In this document: positions 27,349 through 37,565 of the stretch, one piece after another
Numbering within the stretch: position 1 is the first letter of the stretch
How the letters are laid out: each line of letters begins with the position of its first letter
Assembly: GCA_940746715.1 (NCBI GenBank)
Contig: CALNWN010000004.1
Span: forward strand, 62,001 to 126,000
From: an uncultured Paraburkholderia sp.
GTDB taxonomy: Bacteria > Pseudomonadota > Gammaproteobacteria > Burkholderiales > Burkholderiaceae
DNA length: 64,000 nucleotides
Direction: 5' to 3'
Made by a program: the position numbers and the translations under genes
The notes under the pieces: generated by a model
What the model saw: the letters and a program-made list of their open reading frames with translations, nothing else
Database searches by the model: none
What the model was told of the DNA's origin: nothing

Positions 27349-28533
27349 GGTTTGACCGAATACCGGGCGGTTTCCAGCGCGGGCGCCACGGACAACTTCT
27401 GGAGCTGGCGCGATCTGATGTATCGCTTTGCTGCGCGCATCACGCCAGAATGATTGGCGAGCGTCGCGCAATGGCTGTACATCGAAATGCTGAAAGCGGG
27501 CTATACGTCCGTGTGCGAATTCCACTACTTGCATAACGCGCCTGACGGCAATCGCTACGCGAACCAGGCGGAACTCGCGCAACGCGTGGTGGGCGCGGCG
27601 TCGGCGGCCGGCATCGGCATGACGATGCTGCCGGTGCTGTATCAGTACAGCGGGTTCGGCGCGCGTGCACCGCGCGAGGACCAGCGCCGCTTTATCAACA
27701 CGCCCGAAAGCCTGCTCGAACTGCTCGCCACGTTGCGCGCGGCGCGGCCGGAAAGCGCGGTCTTGCGCTATGGCGTCGCGCCGCATTCGCTGCGCGCGGT
27801 GTCGGAGGAGTCGCTGCGCGCATTGCTCGGCGGCCTCGATCGCAGCGCGCCGGTTCATATCCATATCGCTGAGCAAACCGCCGAAGTCGACGCGTGCATC
27901 GAGACCGAGGGCGCGCGTCCGGTGCAATGGCTGCTGGATCATTTCGACGTTGACGGAAGATGGTGTCTCGTGCATGCCACGCATGTCGATGCGAACGAGA
28001 CGCTTGCGCTCGCGAAGAGCGGGGCGGTTGCGGGCCTGTGTCTGACCACGGAGGCCAACCTCGACGACGGTATTTTCCCCGCGCACGACTATCTGAATGC
28101 CCATGGGCGCATCGGCGTGGGCTCGGATAGCCATATCGGCGTCGACTGGCGCGCGGAGCTGCGCCTGCTCGAATACGGTCAACGTCTGGCGCGCCGGCAG
28201 CGCAACGTGCTGGCGTCCGCAGAGACGCCTTACGTGGCCGATCATCTGTACGAAGCGGCGCTCGACGGCGGCGCGCGGGCAACAGGTCGTCCGACGGGCG
28301 CGCTGCAAGCCGGCCATCGCGCGGACTGGTTGGTGCTGGACGCCGATCACACGAGCATTGCCGGGCACGCGCCGCATGCATGGCTTTCCGGCGTCGTATT
28401 CTGCGAGCATGGCGAGACGCCGATTCGCGACGTGTATGCAGGTGGCGAGAAGGTGGTCGAGAATCGCCGGCATCGCGACTAGGAGGGCGCTTACGCGAGT
28501 TATCGCGCAGCGCTCGCCGAACTGCTCAAATGA
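27349..28533 (+). pseudogene. hutF: Formiminoglutamate deiminase, 5'-deleted with two nonsense codons
   Basis: Homology to HutF, which converts N-formimino-glutamate to N-formylglutamate in histidine degradation, begins at LTEYRAVSSA, just after the family's N-terminal metal-binding HxH segment, which is gone. The rest is readable in one frame: WSWRDLMYRFAARITP, a TGA at 27451 (probably from CGA), YTSVCEFHYLHN, VHIHIAEQ, CLVHATHVD, GSDSHIGVDW. It reaches TAG at 28480 (probably from CAG), after which the authentic tail EGAYASYRAALAELLK continues to 28533. The junction with the MFS gene upstream shows a deletion fused the two genes, and other hut genes may have been lost there. hutG follows after 52 bases. 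Confidence 0.85.
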
Positions 28534-28585
28534 CATGAAGCTTACGGGTCGCGTAGCCGCAAGCTTCTTTCGATCCAGGACTGAA

Positions 28586-29398
28586 ATGACTGCTCCGACT
28601 ACACCGCCGGTTTTCACGCTGCATCGCGGAAGCCTGCCGATGCTCATCTCGATCCCGCATCTGGGTACCCGGATTCCCGCCCGTATCGCCGCGACCATGA
28701 AACCGGTCGCGCAGCGCACCGACGACTGCGACTGGCACCTCGACCGGCTCTATGCATTTGCGAAGCGCATGGGCGCGTCGATTCTCGCGCCTGCTTATGC
28801 GCGCTACGTGATCGATCTGAACCGTCCGCCCGACGGTGCAAATCTCTATCCGGGTCAGGACACCACGGGCTTGTTACCGGTCGATACGTTTGACAAGGAA
28901 CCCTTGTACCGCGAAGGTCACTTGCCCGACGACGCAGAAGTGGCCCGCCGTCGCGACGCTTACTGGACGCCGTATCACGACGCGCTCGCGAGCGAGATCG
29001 CCGCGCTCAAAGCGAAGCACGGCAAGGTGCTGCTGTGGGAAGCGCATTCCATCCGCTCGCGCGTGCCGCGTTTTTTCGAAGGGCGCTTGCCCGACTTCAA
29101 CTTCGGCACGTCGAACGGCGCGAGCGCGGTGGCGGGTTTGGCCGAGGAATTGGCGGCGGTGGTCGAGCGGCACGGCGGCTATTCGGCTGTGGCCAACGGG
29201 CGCTTCAAGGGCGGCTACATCACGCGGCACTATGGTCAGCCCTCGCAAGGCGTGCATGCGGTTCAGCTAGAGTTGTCGCAGATCACGTATATGCAGGAAC
29301 AGTTGCCCTACGCCTACGATGAAGCGCTCGCCGCGAAAATCGAGCCTTTGCTCGAGCAACTCGTCGCGACGGCGTTGGAGCGCGTCAAGGCTTCGTGA
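28586..29398 (+). CDS. hutG: N-formylglutamate deformylase
   Basis: This intact 270-aa enzyme hydrolyses N-formylglutamate to glutamate and formate, the last step of the five-step histidine pathway, pairing with HutF. Family features are PMLISIPHLGTRIP near the N-terminus, DCDWHLDRLYAFA, RYVIDLNRPPDGANLYPG, LLWEAHSIRSRVPRFFEG and GGYITRHYGQP. The length is normal. It follows the dead hutF on the same strand and is followed by a strong terminator. With hutF broken and no hutH, hutU or hutI in view, its substrate supply is doubtful. Confidence 0.9.
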   Translation: MTAPTTPPVFTLHRGSLPMLISIPHLGTRIPARIAATMKPVAQRTDDCDWHLDRLYAFAKRMGASILAPAYARYVIDLNRPPDGANLYPGQDTTGLLPVDTFDKEPLYREGHLPDDAEVARRRDAYWTPYHDALASEIAALKAKHGKVLLWEAHSIRSRVPRFFEGRLPDFNFGTSNGASAVAGLAEELAAVVERHGGYSAVANGRFKGGYITRHYGQPSQGVHAVQLELSQITYMQEQLPYAYDEALAAKIEPLLEQLVATALERVKAS

Positions 29399-29492
29399 GT
29401 GCCGCCCTAACGGATTAGCGCGCGCTCACAATGAGTGCGGCGGCCACGCATTCGCATTGTGCGTAGGCCGCCATAACGGCAAGCCGCCAACG

Positions 29493-29522
29493 AAAAAGCC
29501 TCGCCAGAAGCGAGGCTTTTTT
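29493..29522 (+). terminator. Intrinsic terminator after hutG
   Basis: The stem AAAAAGCCTCGC / GCGAGGCTTTTTT closes a five-base loop (CAGAA). A U-run on both strands makes it potentially bidirectional, serving hutG and the convergent small gene at 29602-29739. Confidence 0.9.
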
Positions 29523-29601
29523 ATGCGCGCGAGGCTTTGCGTCACCGTCAGCCGCCGTTACGCAGTGCGTCAACTTAACGATCAACGTACATCAACGTCG
29601 A

Positions 29602-29739
29602 TCAACGGCAGTGACGTTCCCAGTGATGATGCACGCGCACCTTCTTGCACACCGGATGATGGTGATGAGCGGCTTGCGCGGGAGCGATTGCGCTGAAAGC
29701 AGCGGCGGCAGCGGCAATGGCCAGGACGATCTTCTTCAT
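29602..29739 (-). CDS. Small secreted histidine-rich protein (45 aa)
   Basis: This tiny gene is convergent with hutG. A classical signal peptide (MKKIVLAIAAAAAAFSAIAP, cut after AQA) precedes a mature part of only about 22 residues with HHHHPVCKKVRVHHHWERHC. It has seven or more His and two Cys, so metal (Cu, Ni or Zn) binding in the periplasm is a reasonable guess but unproven. Similar short His-rich periplasmic peptides occur in Burkholderia. The ribosome site is weak. The start at 29739 is the only one giving a clean signal peptide. Confidence 0.7.
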   Translation of the reverse strand: MKKIVLAIAAAAAAFSAIAPAQAAHHHHPVCKKVRVHHHWERHCR

Positions 29740-30054
29740 TACAAAACCCTTAATCAGTGTTGTGGAACTTTCGGTGCAGCACGACGTATGCCGCACGGTA
29801 CGCAAGCATGCCACATTGACGCGCGGCGCGGAGGAACGCCGCCGCCGCGCCAGTGTCCATTGCGTGGGCGCGTCGCGCGCAAACGCCGTGTGGACCGAGG
29901 TCCGGTCACGCGTGCCAATATACAGTAGGCAGCGATGCCGCGCGACGCGCGCTGCGCCGCTTGCACGCGAGGCCGTGCAGCGGCTACCCTTTCAGAACGA
30001 TGGCGCTCGCCGCAGCGTCATCTGTATATCGGGCAAGGTGAAAGAAGACTCAGG
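29740..30054. other. Divergent intergenic region
   Basis: No gene is seen in these 315 bases. The region separates the divergent small His-rich gene and the HTH gene and should hold both promoters. Confidence 0.4.
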
Positions 30055-30735
30055 ATGGAAGACCCGGCGATGGAAGATTCCGACGAATTGCTGCTCCCTG
30101 TCTGGCGCGCGAACCTCGTGCTGCTCACGCGCGAGGTGGGCGCCGCGACTCGCCTCGCACGCATGATGACGTTCTCGGCGAGCTATCTGAAGCTGATGTT
30201 GTCCGGCCAGCGCGAATTCAGCGAGGAATTCGTGCGCGGCATCGAAGCGGTGACCGGCCTGCCGAATGGCTGGATGAACACGCCTCATACCGAAGACGAG
30301 ATTCCGGCCAACGCGCGCGCCGCGATCGACAACGAAGAACCGCTCGCACGCTTTCGCGGCACCGCGCATCCAGTGAGAAAAAAGACTGTGCTGCGACCGC
30401 CCGAGCCGATTTTTGGTCAGAGCTCGCCCGCTAAACGGATGGAGGACAAAACACTCGACGCCGAAGCGCATCGGCGTCAGGCGTATTTTCGCAAGGTGGG
30501 CGAGCTTGCGGTCCAGGAAGTGCGGCGATTCGAGCGGCATCTCACGCATGCGCCGGTCGAACAGGCGTCGTTGCGCGCCAAAGTGGAGGACGTCATCGCG
30601 GCGGCCGATCTCGACGATCCGATAGGAGCCGATCTCGCCGGGCGGCTGGAGCAGATCGAAAAGCATCGCCATTTGCTGCTGCGGCATGTGGAGCGCCTGC
30701 AGGCGTTGCTCGCGCAACTCGGCGAGAGCGACTGA
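30055..30735 (+). CDS. Putative Cro/C1-type HTH protein with C-terminal helical region
   Basis: An intact frame of about 226 residues. Residues 20-75 (TREVGAATRLARMMTFSASY, then LKLMLSGQREFSEEFVRGIE and LPNGWMN) look like a lambda-repressor-like DNA-binding domain. A variable linker with FRGTAHPVRKKT follows. The C-terminal half (about 135-226) is rich in charged heptads (RRFERHLTHAP, EQIEKHRHLLLRHVERLQ) and is probably helical or coiled coil. I do not recognise a named family. ATG at 30055 is taken as start; ATG at 30070 is possible. The frame is open further upstream without homology. A transglutaminase-like gene follows 52 bases downstream. Confidence 0.65.
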   Translation: MEDPAMEDSDELLLPVWRANLVLLTREVGAATRLARMMTFSASYLKLMLSGQREFSEEFVRGIEAVTGLPNGWMNTPHTEDEIPANARAAIDNEEPLARFRGTAHPVRKKTVLRPPEPIFGQSSPAKRMEDKTLDAEAHRRQAYFRKVGELAVQEVRRFERHLTHAPVEQASLRAKVEDVIAAADLDDPIGADLAGRLEQIEKHRHLLLRHVERLQALLAQLGESD

Positions 30736-30787
30736 TGAGCGGCCGCGTCGGCGGTGTATTCGCGGGACCACACGGGAAAGCGTGTTC

Positions 30788-32700
30788 ATGACGCGTTGCA
30801 TGAGGTATGTGCTCGCGGCCGCGCTCGTTCTGGGCGCGGCAACGGCTGGCGCGTCAGCGGAGGACGCGGCCTTGGGTCCATCCGCCGACGACCGCGCGCC
30901 ATACACCACCGAGCGCGACGTCCATCTCTTCACGATCCAGAAAGACGGTTCCGTGGAGGAGCACGACGACAGCGTGTTGCGCGCGAACACAATGAGCGGC
31001 GTCGACGACATCGCGCAACGTTACGTGTGGTTCAACAGGGATATCGAGCACGTGCAACTGGTCGCCGCCGAAACGATAGATCCCGACGGCGCGAGCCACG
31101 CGGTCGGTCCCGAAGCGATCCGCGACATTCAGGAGCCGCGCTCGGCGGGCGCGCCGAGCTTTCAGGACGGCGTGTTGCGCACAGTGATTTTTCCGGGCGT
31201 CGAGCCAGGGTCGCGCGTGCATCTGGCGTTTCGCAAAACCCGCGCAAAACCGTTGCAGGCGGGCACCTTCGCCTACCTCGTGGAGCCGACGCGCGAGCCC
31301 GTCGACGATCAACGCCTGATCTTCGATCTTCCCGCCGACGTGCCGCTATATGCCGACGCGCGCAGCTACACGGCACTGCCGCCGGTCACGGCGAATGGCC
31401 GCACGCGTTACGAATTCCGCTACACGCATGGGCCGTATGCGCGGCTCGAAGCGGGCGCCGTCGGCTACGCGAACTGGGGCGATCGTCTGATGGTGTCGAC
31501 CGTGCCCGACTTCGCGACTTTCGCCGCGCGTTATCGCGGGCCCGCGACCGACGCCACCTTCGGCGATCCGGCGATCGTGCGGCTCGCGCAGTCGCTCACC
31601 GCGCGCCGCCGATCCGCGTGAGAAGGCGCACATCCTGTATGACTGGATGCGCATGAATATCCGCTACGTGGCGCTGTTCCTCGGCGAGACCGCGGCGATT
31701 CCGCACAAGGCAGCCGACATCCGCGTAATCGTTATGGCGACTGCAAGGACCACGTCGCGCTGTACAGCGCGTTGCTCGCTGCCGTCGGCATTCGCAGCGA
31801 GGCCGTGCTGCTTAACCTCGGTCCCTACTACAGGCTGCCGGATGTGCCGGGCTACGGCGCGAGTGCAATCAATCACGCGATTGTCTGGATTCCTGATTTA
31901 TCTCTCTACGCGGACACGACCGCCGGCGGCGTCGGCTTCGGCTATCTGCCGGCCGCCGTGATGGACAGGCCGGTGCTGCTGGTCGGCGCAGGCGTGCTGT
32001 CGCGCACGCCTGCCACGCAAGTGCGCGAACGGACGGCGCGCGTGCAGATCGACGTCGATGAAAACGGCACTGCGAACTACGCGTATCGCGTGGAAGACGC
32101 GGGCTTCACGGCCGAGATCGAGCGCAATATCTTTCGCGCGCGTCGCGCCAGCGCACGCAGCAGATCGCCGGCAATCGTCTGTTGCAAACGGGCCTGCATG
32201 GCAGCGCGCAATTGCAGACCGGCGACGTCGCCGCAACCGACGGACCGTTCGCGACATCGATGCAGGGCAAGGTGGAGCACTTCGTCTGGACGGACGGCAC
32301 GACCGCCGTGCCGACGCTGACGAGCTTCTCCGGCGGCATGGGCTCGCAGGTGCAGGCATGGCTCGCGGAACCGGTGCGCACGCAGCCCTGGGCATGCATC
32401 GGCGGGAACTTCGACGAGACGCTGGACATCGTGCTGCCGCGCTTTGCGCAGATCACCGACATCCCCGCCGATACCGACGTGCAGAACCGCTTCGTCACGT
32501 TCTCGTCGCGCTATGTATTCGACCCGGCGGCGCGTGTGCTGCAGATCAGGCGGCAGCTTCGCGCCGCCTTCGGCCACCAGATGTGCTCCTCGGAAGAGTT
32601 CGCGGCGATGAAGGACGGCCTCGTGCGGATCGAGCGAGACCTGGACGCGCAAATCGTCGTCAAGGCCGCGCGGCCGCACGAGGCCGCAGGCGCGAACTAG
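30788..32700 (+). pseudogene. DUF3857 / transglutaminase-like periplasmic protein, three frameshifts
   Basis: A signal peptide (YVLAAALVLGAATAGASA) starts a protein of about 635 residues with an N-terminal DUF3857 domain (SVEEHDDSVLRANTMSG, VIFPGVEPGSRVHLAF). A central transglutaminase core follows (HILYDWMRMNIRYVALFLGE and RYGDCKDHVALYSALL, with the catalytic Cys; a His in INHAIVWI). The C-terminal DUF3858-like region contains FVTFSSRYVFDPA. Frame changes occur near 31605, 31725 (just before the catalytic Cys) and 32135. Intact relatives are exported proteins of unknown substrate, often linked to envelope or peptide processing. Confidence 0.8.
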
Positions 32701-32745
32701 CCGCGCTCAGCTGACATACTCAGTTGCCACAATCCGGTGTGACGC

Positions 32746-33894
32746 TCAGGTCCCGCTCTTCGTCACGACGGGCACCCAGGTGCCGTTCTTCACCTGATAT
32801 AGCGTCGATGCGCCGCTTTTCAGCGCGCCGGTGCTGTCGAACGAAATCTTGCCGGTCACGCCTTCGAAGTCGATCGATTTGAGCACAGGACGGTAGTCGT
32901 TGGGCGACGTCGATTTGGCCTGCTGCATGGCTTTGATTGCGGCCCACGCGCCGTCGTAGCCGAACGGCGCGTACGACAGGATCTCGCCGCCGAAGCGCTT
33001 CTTGAACTTCGCCGAGAAGTCCTTGCCGCCCGGCAGTTGCGCGAGCGGACGGCCGTGTTCCCAGGCCATCACGCCTTCGGCTGCGTCGCCCGCGAGCTTG
33101 ATGAACTCTGGATCTTCGACGCCGCCGCCCACCAGCTGCGCCGTCACGCCGAGCTGCTTCATGCGCCGCGCGAAGCCGGCCGCCTGCGTGTCGAGCCCGC
33201 CGAAAAAGATCAGATCCGCGTTCGCCGCCTTGATCCTGGTGATCTGCGTGCTGAAGTCGACCGCGTGATTGTCGGTGTACTCGCGCGCGACGATCGTGCC
33301 GCCGTGCGCCTTCACGGCCTTCTCGAATTCGTCGGCCTCGCCCTGGCCGAAGGCGGTGCGGTCGTCGATGATCGCGATGCGCTTTGCCTTCGTCACCTGC
33401 ACCGCGTAGACGCCCGCGTTGCCGGCGTTTTGCGCGTCGGTGGAAATCACCATGAAGGTGTTGGCGAAGCCGCGGCCGGTGATGATCGGGTTGGTCGCCG
33501 CGGGATCGATCACCGGAATGCCGGCCTGCTCGTAGACCTGCGAGGCAGGAATCGTCGTGCCCGAGTTGAAATGGCCGACCACCACCGAAACGCCGGAGTC
33601 CACCAGTTTCTGCGCGACCTGTACGCCGACACGCGGGTCCGCCTGGTCGTCCTGCGAGACGATCTGGAATTGCGCGAGCTTGTCGCCGATTCTGATCTTC
33701 TGCGCGTTGGCTTCCTCGATGGCAAGACGCACGCCGTTTTCGAGGTCCTTGCCGTAGCCGGCGTTGGCGCCTGTCATCGGTGCGGCGAAGCCGATCCTGA
33801 CCGGCAGGTCGTCGGCGAAACTAAAGAGCGGCGCGACGGCGAACGCGGCGCCAACGAACAGGGCAAGCGGTTTGAGCGTGTTGCGGTGACTCAT
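32746..33894 (-). CDS. livK: Branched-chain amino acid ABC transporter substrate-binding protein
   Basis: This intact 382-aa periplasmic protein has a signal peptide (LKPLALFVGAAFAVAPLFSF, cut before DDLPV) and the type I periplasmic-binding fold. Markers are VRIGFAAPMTGANAGYGKD, VVVGHFNSGTTIPASQVY, PVIDPAATNP (ligand-contacting loop), RIAIIDDRTAFGQG and YAPFGYDGAWAAIKAMQ. A clear ribosome site (AAGGAGAG, six bases before ATG) supports the start. LivK-type proteins capture Leu, Ile or Val for LivHMGF. It stands alone without transporter genes nearby, as is common in Burkholderia, and could serve a transporter encoded elsewhere. Confidence 0.9.
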   Translation of the reverse strand: MSHRNTLKPLALFVGAAFAVAPLFSFADDLPVRIGFAAPMTGANAGYGKDLENGVRLAIEEANAQKIRIGDKLAQFQIVSQDDQADPRVGVQVAQKLVDSGVSVVVGHFNSGTTIPASQVYEQAGIPVIDPAATNPIITGRGFANTFMVISTDAQNAGNAGVYAVQVTKAKRIAIIDDRTAFGQGEADEFEKAVKAHGGTIVAREYTDNHAVDFSTQITRIKAANADLIFFGGLDTQAAGFARRMKQLGVTAQLVGGGVEDPEFIKLAGDAAEGVMAWEHGRPLAQLPGGKDFSAKFKKRFGGEILSYAPFGYDGAWAAIKAMQQAKSTSPNDYRPVLKSIDFEGVTGKISFDSTGALKSGASTLYQVKNGTWVPVVTKSGT

Positions 33895-34370
33895 GGTCTC
33901 TCCTTACTTCGACAGTTCAAGTGATGAGAGCAGCAAGGTGATGACGCGGGTGGGGCGCTCGACAGGCACGCGCTTTCGCGCGGGCTCGAAGGCCCGCGAT
34001 GGACGCTGCCGGAACGACTGCCGTGTGATGCGCACGCCGGTCATGTGGCGCGAATATAGGAAGCCAATATCGGGTTGTCTTGGCAGTTCGCGGCGCCTCT
34101 AATGAGCATTTCGGCATAGGCGATCCGCGTCGGTGCGGGCGCTGTGCCGTTTCCTCGCGAGTGAATGCGGATTGGCGCACATCCGCGCGACAGGCGGCTA
34201 AGCTCGACGTTGAAACAGGGGGTGGGAGCCTGTGCGTGAGACACGGCTATGAGAGACGTGCGGACACGATGCCCGCATATTTCGGGAGTCTTCGGCGCTT
34301 TAGAAAGAAGAGCGAAACCACGCGCGAGGCCATGCCCGCGCGTGGAGCCAGCCAGTGAGGCTAACGCGTT
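33895..34370. other. Non-coding region upstream of livK
   Basis: No gene is recognised in 476 bases. It should contain the livK promoter near the left end and the 3' region of the small acidic-protein gene at the right. I see no convincing hairpin or repeat. Confidence 0.4.
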
Positions 34371-34742
34371 TTAGCGCTCGCCTTGCTGACGCAGCACTTC
34401 TTCGCGCAGACGCAGGAGTGGCGCTTTCGTTTCCTCGTCGGCCCATGTGTCGAGGTCATCGATTGCCCGCTGGCAGCCGTCGAGCACGAGGTCGAGGTCC
34501 ACCGGCACGCCGTTGTTCAGCGCGAATTCGATGGTTTCGGCAAACTGCTGGCACTCGTCCTCGCCGTACGAAATGTCGAGGTTGTCCGCGATCACTTCGG
34601 CGATGTTGCTGCGCGCGACCGCCGGCGAGTAGTACAACGCGATATCGAGCCACTGCGCGGGATCGAAGTCCGGCTGGTCGAACTGGTTCTCGAAGAACTC
34701 GATGGCTTCCTGTTCGTGCACTTCGTCGGCGTCGACGCTCAT
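34371..34742 (-). CDS. Conserved hypothetical acidic protein (123 aa)
   Basis: An intact short gene begins MSVDADEVHEQEAIEFFE and is strongly acidic throughout (many Asp and Glu), predicted all-helical, with no signal peptide or membrane segment. Parts such as QWLDIALYYSPAVARSN and SYGEDECQQFAETIEFAL suggest a compact cytoplasmic protein. I do not recognise a characterised family. It lies near pdxY on the same strand, about 210 bases downstream. An upstream TTG would add only two residues; the ATG at 34742 is preferred. Confidence 0.6.
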   Translation of the reverse strand: MSVDADEVHEQEAIEFFENQFDQPDFDPAQWLDIALYYSPAVARSNIAEVIADNLDISYGEDECQQFAETIEFALNNGVPVDLDLVLDGCQRAIDDLDTWADEETKAPLLRLREEVLRQQGER

Positions 34743-34954
34743 GCACAACTGCTCAAAATACTCTTCCCGCTAGTTGCGGATATAACCGTCCATCGATGCC
34801 TCGTCTGCTGAATGCCGGATACCTGTGAAAATGGCCGGGCGAGGCGCTTGCCTCGCGCGGCACGCATTTATAGGACGGCGGCGCGGCCCGCGAGGTTCCG
34901 TGCGGCGCGACGGCGTCGGCGGCGGCCCGCGCCGCATCGCGCCGGACCGCGCGG

Positions 34955-35821
34955 CTAGGCCGTCTCGGCCACCCACGCGTCGAACCATTCGCGCGGTTGC
35001 GCGATTTCGTTTTGTGCGGCCACCAGTTCCAGTTCGTAGCGCCCGGCTTGCCAGGTCGTCTTGACGACCGCGTTGACGGCGGCGAGCGTGTGCTCGAAGG
35101 CGGCGCGGATCGTATCGCCGAGCAGCGTACGCGCGACGAACACCGCGCTCGTCAGATCGCCCACGCCGACCGGCTGGCGCGCGAACGGATAGAGCGGGCG
35201 CTGGCCCATCCACGCTTCGCGTTCGGTCACGACCAGCATGTTGAAGCGGTCCGCGGGACTGTTGCGATCCAGCAGATGTTTGACCAGCACGAGCTTCGGT
35301 CCGCGCGCGATGATCTCGCGGCAGGCGGTGACCGCTTCCTCCAGCGTTTCGATTTCGCGGCCCACGAGCCGCTGCAACTCGGTGTGGTTCGGCGCCATCG
35401 CGTCGGCCATTTCCGGCATGGTGTCGACGAGAAACTCCTGGATGCCTGGTTCCGGCTTGCAACTGCTCGCGGCGCCCATCACCGGATCGCAGAAGTACCA
35501 GGCGCGCGGGTTCGCGGCCTTCACGGCCTTGACGATTTCGAGCACCGACTGCGCGTGCTCCGGCGTGCCGAGATAGCCGGACAGCACGGCGTCGCAGCGC
35601 GGCAGCATGCCGATTGCGCCGATGCCTTCGGCGAGTTCTTCCATCTGCGCGGCGTCGATCGCCGTGCCGGTCCAGTGGCCGTACTGCGTGTGATTCGAGA
35701 ACTGCACCGTGTTCAGCGGCCACACGTTCACGCCAAGCCGACGCATCGGGAACACCGCCGCGCTATTGCCCGCGTGCCCGAAAACGACATGTGACTGAAT
35801 GCTCAGAACGTTCTTCGTCAT
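34955..35821 (-). CDS. pdxY: Pyridoxal kinase
   Basis: This intact 288-aa ribokinase-fold enzyme phosphorylates pyridoxal in the PLP salvage pathway. It shows the N-terminal [20 protein letters not shown] (substrate-binding Ser and the GN loop), [43 protein letters not shown] and the [15 protein letters not shown] loop with the catalytic Asp. Length matches PdxY (about 287 aa). The start at 35821 gives the canonical N-terminus; longer upstream extensions lack similarity. It appears to be a single-gene unit. Confidence 0.95.
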   Translation of the reverse strand: MTKNVLSIQSHVVFGHAGNSAAVFPMRRLGVNVWPLNTVQFSNHTQYGHWTGTAIDAAQMEELAEGIGAIGMLPRCDAVLSGYLGTPEHAQSVLEIVKAVKAANPRAWYFCDPVMGAASSCKPEPGIQEFLVDTMPEMADAMAPNHTELQRLVGREIETLEEAVTACREIIARGPKLVLVKHLLDRNSPADRFNMLVVTEREAWMGQRPLYPFARQPVGVGDLTSAVFVARTLLGDTIRAAFEHTLAAVNAVVKTTWQAGRYELELVAAQNEIAQPREWFDAWVAETA

Positions 35822-36038
35822 GGTATGGCTCGCGCAGGCGGACGTGCGCGACAGGTGAAAACGGGAGGGATGCGCGGCAAGGGTGCCTCGGCATGAGCCG
35901 GCCACCTCGCGCGCAAGGCTGCTTCACACGTTGCAAGAACAATGCACGGTCTGCATCGTGAGGAAACAATACATGAGTTTGCCGCAAGGCGGGTGATCCG
36001 TCCCCGCGCTGTTGCGCCGAACCATCACCTGCAAGGCC

Positions 36039-37498
36039 TCAGACGAGCTCGCGATAGAGCGCCAGATAGCGCTCCGCCGACGCGCCCCAGCCGAAGTCCT
36101 GGCGCATCGCGCGCCGTTGCGCCGCTTTCCATTCGGTGCGCCGGTCCTGCAGCGCGAAGGCGCGGCGGATGGCGGCCGTCAGGCCGCGCGGCGTGAAATC
36201 ATGGAAGACGAACCCGGTGGCGAGATCCTCGGCGAGATTTTCAAGCGATGCATCCACCACGGTGTCCGCGAGTCCGCCCACGCAATGCACGAGCGGCAGC
36301 GCGAGCCGTAGGCAAGCGCGTACAGCTGCGTGAGGCCGCACGGCTCGAAGCGGGAAGGCACGGCCACCACGTTGCTGCCCGCGATGATCGTATGCGCGAG
36401 CTTTTCGTCGAAGCCGAGTTCCACCGCCACCGACTCCGGATGCGTCTGCGCGACGCGCTTCAGGTCGTTTTCCAGCGCCGGGTCGCCGGTGCCGAAAACG
36501 ACGAGCTGGCCGCCGCGTTTGACGATCTCCGGCACTGTTTCGAGCAGCAGGTCGAGGCCCTTTTGCTCGGTGAGGCGGCTCACCAAGCCGAACAACAGCG
36601 CATCGCTTTTCTGCGCGAGACCGAAGCGTTTTTGCAACGCCTCCTTGCACGCGAGCTTGCCGGCGAGGCGCGTCGCGGTGTAGCGGTGCTCGAGGAGCGC
36701 GTCGTTCGCGGGGCTCCACACCGTGTAGTCGACGCCGTTCAGAATGCCGCTCAGGTCGTGGGCGCGGCTGCGCAACAGCCCGTCCAGGCCGCCGCCTTGC
36801 GCGAGCGTCTGGATTTCGCGCGCGTAAGTCGGGCTCACGGTCGTGATGCGGTCGCTGTAGTAGAGCCCCGCCTTCAGGAACGACAGTTGTCCGTAGAATT
36901 CGACGCCCTGCATGCTGAAGAAATCGTCCGGCAGGCCGAGCTGGCCGAACTGCTGCGCGGGAAACACACCCTGATACGCGAGGTTGTGCACCGTAAAGAC
37001 GCTGCGCGCGGGCGCGCGGCCCTGCTGCCGTTCGGCCGCCTTCAGATAGGCGGCGAGCCCGGCGTGCCAGTCGTGCGCGTGGACGATCTGCGGCGACCAA
37101 GCAGGATCGAGCTGCTGCGCGAGTTGCGCGGCGACCCAGCCGAGCAGCGCGAAGCGCTGCGCGTTGTCGCCATAGGGCACGAGTTCGTCGTTCAGATACG
37201 GATTGCCCGGCCGGTCGTACAGCGTGGCCGCACGAATCATGTAGACGATGAGTCCGTTGGACGGCAGCGTGCCCTGTTCCAGCGTGACCCCCGGCGCATC
37301 GAAGCGGCGGCCCAGCTGCGCGACGGGACGCACGTCGTGCAAACCGGCGGCGACGGCCGGAAAGCCCGGCAACAGCACGCGGACGTCGGCGCCGCGCTCG
37401 ACGAGCGCGGCCGGCAGCGCGCCTGCGACGTCGGCGAGACCGCCCGTTTTCAGGAAGGGATACAGCTCGCTGGCGACGTGGAGGGCGCGAATCGTCAT
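36039..37498 (-). pseudogene. glgA: Glycogen synthase, frameshifted near residue 399
   Basis: GlgA (ADP-glucose-dependent GT5 glucosyltransferase) is complete from RALHVASELYPFLKTGGLAD (the KxGGL ADP-glucose motif) through VHAHDWHAGL, GLVSRLTEQKGLDLL and VPSRFEPCGLTQLYALAYG. Near 36310 two extra bases in a GCGC run (GGCTCGCGCTGCCG) shift the frame just before the LPLVHCVGGLADTV motif (the second KTGGL-like site). The tail to YLALYRELV then continues in another frame. Without the shift the length would be about 485 aa, normal for the family. It lies 67 bases downstream of glgC on the same strand, an ordinary glgCA unit. glgC is frameshifted too, so glycogen synthesis is probably lost. Confidence 0.85.
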
Positions 37499-37565
37499 AG
37501 GCTCGGTCCAGTTCCTTGAATGCTGTCGACGGTGTAGGGTCGCGGGCGGCGAGCGCGCGTTTACT

